A stretch of DNA of 64,000 nucleotides from Cephalotus follicularis. Lineage: Eukaryota; Streptophyta; Magnoliopsida; Oxalidales; Cephalotaceae. Every line of letters begins with the position of its first letter. The stretch's first letter is position 1. Location: NCBI GenBank assembly GCA_001972305.1, contig BDDD01001510.1, forward strand, positions 1 through 64,000, in the 5' to 3' direction. Below are positions 56,161 through 64,000 of the stretch, piece by piece. Below the pieces are notes generated by a model. The model saw only the letters and a program-made list of their open reading frames with translations, did no database searches and was not told where the DNA came from. The translations under genes and the position numbers were made by a program.

Positions 56161-57866
56161 AGTTCCTCCCACTATTATAATCATATTCCACACTCCCATG
56201 TGGAATTTGGGAGATCCAACTCTTAGTGGGGATTGGAATCCAACTCAATATATTATGGCCTCAGCTTTAGCATGACAAACCATAATACCCAAGATGGGTA
56301 GGCTCACTCACCAATTTACACTGCGTAGGGTTCCACCCTCGACATGTAAGATCCAATCTTAGATTCGACCTACCGGCTCAGTATGGTCTCCACATTAGCT
56401 CGACAAATCATTAGAGCCAACATAAATCCACACGTTTTGATACCCAAACATTTACATGTCCAAGTGCCAAACCATTGCGATCTCCTTACAGTGCCCAACA
56501 CTGACATTGACATGACATCTGACAGACTACAGACCTCAGCTTTAGCATGACCTCCCACAATCTATCCATGCCACTCAACGAGAACCGTGGAAGGCCTCGT
56601 CGGGTCACTAACTTGTGGCCCTAGAGTTAAGACTTATTATTTGTAATCTGGAGGAATTTGGGTCTCATATTTTAATATTACCAGCCCTTATTAATTGATT
56701 GTTATCTTCACCAGTTCCAATTAATTACGGCTGAGCATGCTTCACATGTTTAAACAATCGATCTCATGCAACCTATGTCCAACATAGAAAAAAAATGGCT
56801 AGGCTAGGGACTAAAACTATAAGTGATCACACGAGCCAATGTGATCACTTGGTCTCCTAGGTGAACTATTTAATTCTACTTTATTACAAAATGCACCATG
56901 CATTCATGGCCTTCATTGGTCTTGTAATTTTCTTCATCTTCCTCTTCCTCTTCTTCCTTTAGTTACAAAAAGAAATTTCCAAAAATACATTTGAATTTAA
57001 AGAATAAGAATACAAATTAGAGGGAGAACAGATCCTATCCTAGAGAGGAATTAAAAGATAAAAAATATGGTGCATGCATGCAACCTTATCACAAACCAAT
57101 AAACCATTAAAGTAATAAATAAAATTAAACATCCACGAAAGAAAATAAAATCTAGGTCAAGTCCCTTAGCCTACCATCATGTATAAGACATTCAAAAATT
57201 ATATCTAATATAAACTTCGAATAAACACAAATAACTTCAATTTCTGATGGCTAATCAAAATAATTTTAACAAGTGCGCCGATGTTTTAGTAAAACTCCCA
57301 CTAGATTAATTAAAACCTAGTTCCCCTTCGTTTAATGAAATTAATTTTACTTTTCTAAACTTTTCAAAAACAATGTTCGTGCGCATATGCACCCCGTGCC
57401 TGCGCGAGCGCTACGTGCCCCGCACTTGTGCACGATGTGTTTTGCACGTGCGTTATGTACATTATGTACTTGAACTATGCATCTTGGTGTGACAAGTTTC
57501 TATCCAGAATGCACATCTTCCATGCTTGTACACTTGTCGCTCTGCAGGCAGCAGAAATACTGTTGCCCGCCAGCTTGACACCAGGTAAATTTCCTGCAGG
57601 AAACTATGTGCAGAAAAATTTTGAACACGTTACTCGTAACACCATGTAAATCAGTATGTTGACCTTCCAAGGCCATGTTAGTGATCCGTAACTGTACTTA
57701 GGAGTCTGTTTTTCTATCCACTACAAAACAGCCGAAAGTACACGCTTCTGGACCCAAAAATAGTCCACTAGTCGGTCTACTGCACTAGTTCGCAAATTAG
57801 GTCCAACCAACACACAAACACATTTCACAATCCAATAGCACATTTATAAAACAACCAAGTGAGGGA
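56161..57866 (-). other. Copia C leader, cut by copia D
   Basis: Shared with copia B: the block around 56190-56215, GTGATCACTTGGTCTCCTAGG (about 56840; 27225 in B), CACTAGATTAATTAAAACC (about 57299) and TTATAAAACAACCAAG (about 57845; 27715 in B). Between 57355 and 57840 there is about 480 bp absent from B, of unknown origin, beginning with a GC-rich alternating stretch of CGTGC/GCACG words. The leader ends GGGAATTA at 57870, where copia D begins, before the C primer site is reached. Confidence 0.7.
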
Positions 57867-57871
57867 ATTAG

Positions 57872-58753
57872 TGTTGGGAACCCCCAAACCATGGAGGCAA
57901 CGGAGGCTCTAAGTGCAGCGGAAGCGATAACAAACTCAATCATGGGCATTGGGTGTATAGGGTGATCAATTTTAATTTTCAATCAAATGATTGATCCCCA
58001 AGTAATGGGTTACCCTACCCGATGTGCACAATTGTCCCAATAAGTCGAGGAACCCTACTAGAGCATGTAGCCAAACCAACCAACTGATCCAAGCATAAGG
58101 GAGAAACGGGTTTGGAGTAAGAGTTGTCGTAAACTCTCACTATGGTCATAAGAAATTGCACTAAGGGAACACACACAATCCCTAAGCAATTGACCCACAA
58201 ACCCGAACCAAAAGCAATCCCTAACCCTAAGGAATCGCAACGGTTCATCCACCAAAACAAAGGGGGTTCAGCAAGGGTAGGCATACCCAAGCCACAACCT
58301 GAAGCACACACGCTATGACCCATAGCATGACACTGACAACAAAAACCTCATACTCATTCATCATGGGTGTGGCTAGGGTTGGTAAACCCTAGCCCCATTC
58401 TGAATTAACAAAGAGGGAGACAAGAAATTGGTTACCTTAAGTGATGGCTCCTTCCTTCAAGAGCTCCCTCATCACTTTAATTGCAAAACTCCATTAAAGC
58501 TCCATGCTCCAAGCTCCTCATTGATCCACGCACAAGGAAGATGATGATGGAGGTTTGAGTGTTAATTCTACACTATAAAATCCATAGATAAAGATGAGAT
58601 TAAAGGAACAAATCATCTCTACCTATATAGAGCTTTGAGGGGTGAAAGAATGGCTGAAAATGGTAGAAAAATGGCACCAGGCGATATAGGCGTCAATGCC
58701 TAACCGATGCCGTCGACACGTATGTTCTGCAGGTCGAAGAGAGAAGACGACCA

Positions 58754-58789
<36 letters not shown>

Positions 58790-60555
58790 TTGCATGTTAA
58801 GGAAGCTTCTCTCAAGCTTTATATACTATCCTCTAGAAGTCAATGCCTAACGATGGCGTCGACTCTTCCACTCTTGGCATCGACGCAATGCTCTTCATAC
58901 CGTCAACACGTAAAGTCCCTGGTTTCCATAATGTCAACGTAATGATCTCCATGGCATCGACGGGATGTATCCACCTATCATGGCGTCGACGCCTACCGAT
59001 GGCGTTGACGCATAAGAACGGATGAGACTTACAATCTCTTCCTGTCTCGGTGTCAACGCATGCTCTTCATGCTGTTGACGTCTAGGGGCTCAGTCATGGC
59101 ATCAACGCATGCTCTCCATGGTGTCAATGCCTAAAGGCACTGGAATCCATGGCGTCGATAGATACTCTCTATGGTGTCGATGACCAAGACAAGGATGAGA
59201 AAATTCTCTTCAATGTACAAGTTCAACCCTTTGCTTGGAGATTTCATCGTGGCAATGCATGGACCTAAATCCAGCATATGAAATACTCACTAGCAAAGCA
59301 ACATCCTCTTGATGTTTTCCTTTCACTAAATGACATGTGTCTCTCACACGTGTCAACAAGTTCAAAGCAAGGCAGGACCCGAAAACCCCAGTCAATATCT
59401 GGTATGCTATAAGTTTCTAAGAACATCCCGTGTTCTGGTACGACCATCCTAATAGTCCTCTCGACCATTCACAAGATGGTCTCGGTGTGAACTCTTATCA
59501 CCCCCGGATCCGTGTATTACCACGTCTATCAGTCTATAATCAGATACCCAGAGCTTTAAATCCATCTTCGATATATGTGTCATCTAACCCTCATCACTTT
59601 AGACTTCGACCACGGACAAGGGTGTGGATTAAATGTCCACCCAAGAAATACCGCGACCATATAAATCTGTGAACACATTGTGACTTCGGCGGACCTCCCT
59701 GGAATCACCCTAGATCCAGTCTGCCTACACCTGGCTAGGATTTCAGTGAGTATTACTAAAGATCATATAGTGTAATTCATCAATCACTACGGGTGTGATG
59801 ATTCCATATTATGAACTGTGCCCACACGTCTCAATGCAGCGTCCACATGATCCAACGACAACCCTTTTGCCAGCACCTGGCTAGTGCTGGGGAAGGCAAA
59901 AATCAAAGTCATGCAGTCACTACACAACGCATGCCAGCCGCTCAGGTCTAAGGATACAATGTAGGCTAAGACCTACTAGTCACCATAGAGTATAAACTAC
60001 CAAAAACAATAGGGATCCTATCGACAAGGGTAATGTCCATCCAGATAGGTCACCTACGGTGGGTCGGTTCAGTGTCATGCTCTCTAGCACGCACCCCGCA
60101 TCAGCTTTAGTGCCATCCAAACGGCAATGAGGGAAGCCGTCCTCTATACGAGGGAGCAAGCATAATACGGCAAGTCTTTGCAGCTCATCAATTGCCCATA
60201 AAGCGAACCTATGACTTGGAACTTTTGTCTGAAGGGACTAAGGACCTCATTCTCATTACCTCTCTAGGCATGAGATCCAACCCCTCGGTGACAGGGCTCT
60301 ATATGGGTACTCAGTTCACATGGTGATCAAACTGATTCACTTTTTACGGTTTGGGATATTACATATAGCAGGTTTGCCATTGTGAATATATATACACAAT
60401 TGAACATAGTCGGAGCTCAGAATGTAGGATAAGCGTGTAAAGTACATACATGCAGCCAACCATAGGCTTTCATGGATTATTCCAACTAAGGAATGTATCA
60501 TATATGCACACCCATTTAGCCACCTTATGGCTTGTAGGGACACCTAACTCAACCA
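57872..60555 (-). mobile_element. Copia D 3' LTR (2684 bp)
   Basis: Starts TGTTGGGAACCCCC at 57872 and ends CTAACTCAACCA at 60555, followed by a purine tract, so it is the 3' LTR of a minus-strand copia extending to the right. The right half aligns with LTR L and the B LTR (GACATGTGTCTCTCACAC, CCAGCACCTGGCTAGTGCTGG hairpin at about 59871). The left half has its own GTCGAC array and an (AG)14 run (58757-58784). Left flank ATTAG; the other copy would be outside the window. Confidence 0.85.
58692..59190. repeat. GTCGAC array in the copia D LTR
   Basis: Cores GTCAAT, GTCGAC, ATCGAC, GTCAAC and GTTGAC start at about 58692, 58712, 58839, 58858, 58879, 58902, 58933, 58956, 58985 and 59004, continuing to about 59190. 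Close steps are 19-23 nt. The arms are of ATGGCGTCGACGCC type, a fourth arm class. Many cores have GTTGAC or GTCAAC, the expected products of methyl-CpG decay. Confidence 0.75.
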
Positions 60556-60571
60556 ATATCCCACTTGTCCC
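60556..60571 (-). other. Copia D polypurine tract
   Basis: Minus-strand GGGACAAGTGGGATAT beside the 3' LTR, one or two changes from the tract in B and C. Confidence 0.8.
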
Positions 60572-63110
60572 TAAATCCATGAAGACCTTACAGCCTAAGC
60601 TTATCGTATGTATATGACCCTTTCAAGTACCGAATAGCTAAAGGCATTGGTCAGTGGGTCTGCTAAGTTTGCTACCTTCACAAATCTCTAAATAAATCAC
60701 ATTTCTCTGTATTATGATTTCCATGATCATATGATCGAATTGATCATGTGATACCATCGCTATTTAAAATGATGGAGCGGTAATGAGACCGCAGTTTCTG
60801 GGTTAGTGCAAAACCCTCCATCATCATCACAGTTACCAAAACCGGATTAACAACGGGTTGGAACCACTAGAAGTTCACCATAGAACTTCCGCATCAAAAA
60901 CAACTACTTCAATGCGGTATACTAGGTCATGACGTACTCAAATTGCACCAAGGAATTTTTTCAGCATCCTTTGCCTTTAACTCTTGCATCTCTTATAGCA
61001 CCTATGTTCAGGTTATTAAAAATATCCTTAAACCTTTTCGTGATCATCCAAATCACTTTTAAACTATAGAGATCCCATAACTCATAAGTTTCAAATTTCA
61101 CCATATTCTCCATATGTCAAGTAGGGATCCTAAGCTCTCCTCAGTTTTACCATTATCCCTATTGACAATTTCCAAAGCCTATCATTGGAAACAGGACTGA
61201 AATCGACAAGCCATTCTGTCGAGCATATCTGACATCAGGCTCAGTATAAGGTATGACATACATGACGGAGTCCACAGCCCATGCAAATTACTATTTATGT
61301 GTGTCCTCTCCTCAATGTCTACAAAGACATCCTTTCGGAGAGAAGAATTCCATGGCCAATTGGTAGTAGGCCATATGAATGGAATCCTTTTCGCCATACC
61401 AGATAAGCTCCTTGCTGATGTACTGGCTTTGGGAAAGCCCAAGCAATCTACTCGATCTACTCTTTAGATCTTTAATATCTAAAACGTAGAAAGCCTCTCC
61501 CAAATTCTTGATAGAGAAATTCTTGGTTGATTGTACTTACATGAACTATACCATGTTAATGTACTTTAACTAAGACAGTGATATCTCGGATATCCTATAT
61601 CGGGTAGACATAAGGCACTTCTACACCAAAAGAGGTTACAGCTATGGGATGCTTGGTTAAAGTCAACCATAGATCTTTATAGCTTGCATTATCTTGATGG
61701 ACTTAAGCATATGCGATTTTCTAGAAAGTATAGTCAACCTCTCATTTCATTCTATACCCTTTCAGTGCTAATCGCGCTTTAAAGGTTTCGACCTGTTCCA
61801 TTTACGCCTATCTTCTCCTTGAAGATATTCATGCATCCAATGGGTAACCACCCTTAGGAGCATCAACCAAGTTCCACATCTGGTTGGTGTATATGGTATC
61901 AATTTTGGGTATTATGGCTCCATGCCATGTCCTAGAATCAGTGTCCTTCACTGGTCCTTGTAGCTGATAGGCTTGTCATCCCATTATGACATAAGTTTTG
62001 TCAGTGCTATCATCGAGAAACCCTATCTCTCAAGCGCTGTAAAAAACTTTGCCTATTATCCTCCATTGAGGATTGCCTTAACTGAGATTTCATCTCAGAT
62101 TTGGGATCCCTTCCCAAATTATGTCTTAAGAGGATTCAACCCCTAATTCCTTATCGTCCTTTGGTTTTTCACCAGGTAGTAACTTCCTTAGTTACACCTT
62201 AACTCCCACTATTTCTGGTAATCAGGTATTCCCTCCTTGGGAATATACAATACGCGACACAAAACTTTTGTTAGCTGGGAAATGCATAACAAAAACTTTT
62301 GTTTGCTAGGATGGTGAAATGATATCATAAGATCTTATTAAGATATCCCATAAACTGGTAATGATCCATTCATTCCTCCAACTTAGAAGGTTTCCGCCTT
62401 CTTATACAAGCTGGACAACCTTTAACCCTCTTGATTTTGGCTGGATTTCCTCCATGTATGATCTCCTTGATCATATGATATCCTCATGATATCAAAGGGG
62501 ATGGATTTTAAGGAATCCGGATTTGGATATGCATTGCCCTATGCAATGCATAACCCAGAAGGAGATAGGAACTTGTATTAAAGATATCATGGACTGGACC
62601 TTTTCCACAAAGTCCATGTACTCTATACGGATATTTCATTCCCATATACAGGAGATGTCCATTTAGAGAGAAAATTCCCATTATCTCTCAAAATCTTTTA
62701 TTGTATGTTTCTTATCGAATTGTTGATGCAATGGTTAAAACTTAGATCCTTTTCGGTCCACGTGCTCCTTACACTAACTAGAATATTGTTATGCATGAGA
62801 GTAAAGAATTTAACCATAAATTCAAGCTCCTTGCTTATCTCATACAACAGAAAAAAAAGTTTCTATCAATATTCTTTATGTAAAAGGATTCAGTTTTAAT
62901 ATATGCAATAATATACAATTCATTACTCTTATGCAACGGTGTGAATCTCCTGATTCAACACCAAGGCGTATATCCGCAGCTTCAATAGCTCTTTGCTGTC
63001 TAGCCTCTCTTAGCTCCTTGCATAGAGATATCAATGTTAGTGTCATAACCCGAGTTCCATACTCAAGTTCAACTTACATTGTAAACTAGTAAGTAAAAAT
63101 GAAAGTATCT
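60572..63110 (-). pseudogene. Copia D pol remnant
   Basis: Minus order: RT start NQMWNLVDAPKG (about 61890-61850) and VETFKARLALKGY (about 61795-61755). The RT end is at 61503-61312 (MGEAFYVLDIKDLKSRSSRL, then LGLSQSQYIS), with a trace of the GFPKAS-frame beyond. RNase H end reads VKVANLADPLTNAF (about 60680-60640). Integrase lies between about 62000 and 62700 but is recognised mainly by similarity to the copia B sequence at the same place (the GGCTGGATTTCCTCC and TGATCATATGATATCCTC blocks near 62440). Multiple stops and frameshifts. Confidence 0.8.
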
Positions 63111-63421
63111 TACATCGAGGTACCTTCACCTATGGATTTAAGGAACATATATAGTTTTCCTTTTTAATGAATTGTCTCCCACAGCAAGCATTCTCCTTGT
63201 GATCCTTTTATTAATGGCATCCTGATGCATTCCTTGTGCATTACCCCTTTTATCTTATAAGGCTCCTTGCCTTTGGAACATGATCCCATGATCTATCCCT
63301 CTCGGATGTTGTCCCATAAAAAGATAAAAGTACGAGCATGGCTGATTTAGTCCTACCATAGACCAAATCTGCCTCTTTCAGAGCCAAGCAACTCTCTCAC
63401 TTGTGTAAGGATGACCCTTAA
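63111..63421 (-). pseudogene. Copia D gag end with zinc-knuckle trace, cut at 63422
   Basis: Minus-strand sequence near 63200-63140 gives ECLLWETIH then KGKLYM, which lines up with the CFHCGKxGHWKRNC knuckle after a few substitutions. The rest of gag lies beyond the LTR at 63422, outside the window. Confidence 0.5.
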
Positions 63422-64000
63422 TGTCACACCCCGTTTCACAACAACATATAAAGGTGGTGGCAATTAACATATAAATCCGGCTTATGCAAAATACCATAAA
63501 ATTAAAACTTTCCATATCCATTAACAACTTGCGGAAGCATATAATATAAGCCGAATCATAACGCAACATGCATCCCATACTACATGCTACAACAGTAAAC
63601 ATCATCACAGTTAACTGCCCTTAACGGAGCGTGAACAATATTCACTATTACAACCATTCATTTATTACAATGATCCATAAACATTCCTCAAAAGTAAACA
63701 ACGTAAAACTTCACTTTGCTCCTCGGAGCCCAACGGTAACCAACGGCTGCATCAACCTGAAACACACTGAAATTGTAGGGGGTTAGCCTTTGTCCTCACT
63801 CGGCAAAACCATAAAAGTGATCTAGGGTCAAGGATAAAACATGTCATGACATGAATGTACAATGATGCAGTACATACTATATCTCGATGCATATATATAT
63901 ATATATATAACACTCCATTTCCCAAGTAAATTATGCTTCATAAAATACTTGCAACAATACATTTTCCTTCAAACATTTCAAGTAATTTATGGATATAAAT
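63422..64000 (-). mobile_element. G0-family gypsy LTR, partial, inserted in copia D
   Basis: Starts TGTCACACCCCGTTTC at 63422 and aligns with the G0 LTR from 997 (CAACATATAAAG, GGCAATCAACATA-like, GGGGTTAGCCTTTGTCCTCA). No primer site lies to its left, so it is either the 3' LTR of a minus-strand element reaching beyond the window or a solo LTR. Left flank CTTAA (63417-63421). An (AT)n run lies at 63891-63909. Confidence 0.85.

Larger units (their letters stand above)
11386..57871 (-). mobile_element. Copia element C, split by four insertions and joined to D
   Basis: C reads on the minus strand: leader (about 56160-57866), gag, pol, purine tract (50681) and 3' LTR (11386-50680 in three pieces). 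Inserted in it are T (13012-15716) and F (15862-49971) in the LTR, L (51755-54218) in pol, and D (57872 onward) in the leader. The 3' LTR pieces total about 2.5 kb, similar to the B (2644) and D (2684) LTRs. The minus-strand LTR end is AGGTTTCCCAACA at 11386. The 5' LTR and primer site lie beyond D, outside the window. Confidence 0.75.

Overview
This window is a stack of nested LTR retrotransposons from a large, repeat-rich flowering-plant genome. The evidence for a plant is the recurring initiator-tRNA-Met primer site (TGGTATCAGAG-type), Ty1/copia proteins of Angela/Tork type, Ty3/gypsy proteins of Del/Tekay chromovirus type, and long LTRs. A eudicot is likely, but the species cannot be read from the sequence. 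I find no convincing host gene, tRNA, rRNA or CRISPR array. A 25-N assembly gap lies at 18268-18292. Almost every coding remnant is broken. The one long intact frame is a 445-codon Athila/Tat-like pre-protease/protease ORF at 13402-14739 (minus).

Layout. Element G0 (gypsy, minus) fills 330-3540 with gag and a 2.5-kb 5' LTR, and interrupts copia Z (plus, 3541-8590: LTR end, primer site, long structured leader, gag, protease, integrase, reverse transcriptase). Z is cut at 8591 by gypsy LTR H, which is followed by an Angela-like LTR (about 9538-10512). Copia A gag (10513-11385) is cut by copia C (minus, 11386-57871). The C 3' LTR is split by element T (13012-15716) and by solo LTR F (15862-49971). 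F contains solo LTR G (17619-48864). G contains the small solo copia LTR S (17814-18419) and gypsy E1 (19375-47334). The E1 5' LTR contains complete copia B (20135-31567), whose own 5' LTR holds a fragment X. The E1 3' LTR contains gypsy E2 (37707-44825). The C interior also holds solo LTR L (51755-54218). Copia D (57872 onward) is inserted in the C leader and is cut by another G0-family LTR at 63422. Target-site duplications (TSDs) support most of these boundaries: ATAAG for E2, CTTGT for G, ATACT for S, CGTGT for T and ACGAG for L are exact; AAGCC/AATCC for F and GGATG/GGATT for B have one mismatch. From A to X the nesting is seven levels deep.

Two kinds of structure go beyond ordinary retrotransposon annotation. 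First, the non-coding parts of many of these elements (copia and gypsy, LTRs and leaders) carry arrays of a palindromic GTCGAC-cored motif spaced about 21 nt apart. The arms flanking the core differ between families yet stay self-complementary. Second, there are tandem hairpin sets with invariant loops and changing, still-paired stems. The clearest is in the copia Z leader (5127-5474), where four hairpins share the loop TTTTGGCCCCCRTCAAG. E1 carries eight exact 44-bp hairpin units in both LTRs. These are the parts of the window most likely to be new.

Functionally there is no operon logic. Each element once encoded gag-pol between its own LTRs, primed from tRNA-iMet beside the 5' LTR and from a purine tract beside the 3' LTR. 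All copies visible here are dead or truncated. Boundaries were placed by eye from repeat junctions, TG..CA termini and TSDs. Lineage names are family-level recognition and were not tested by search.
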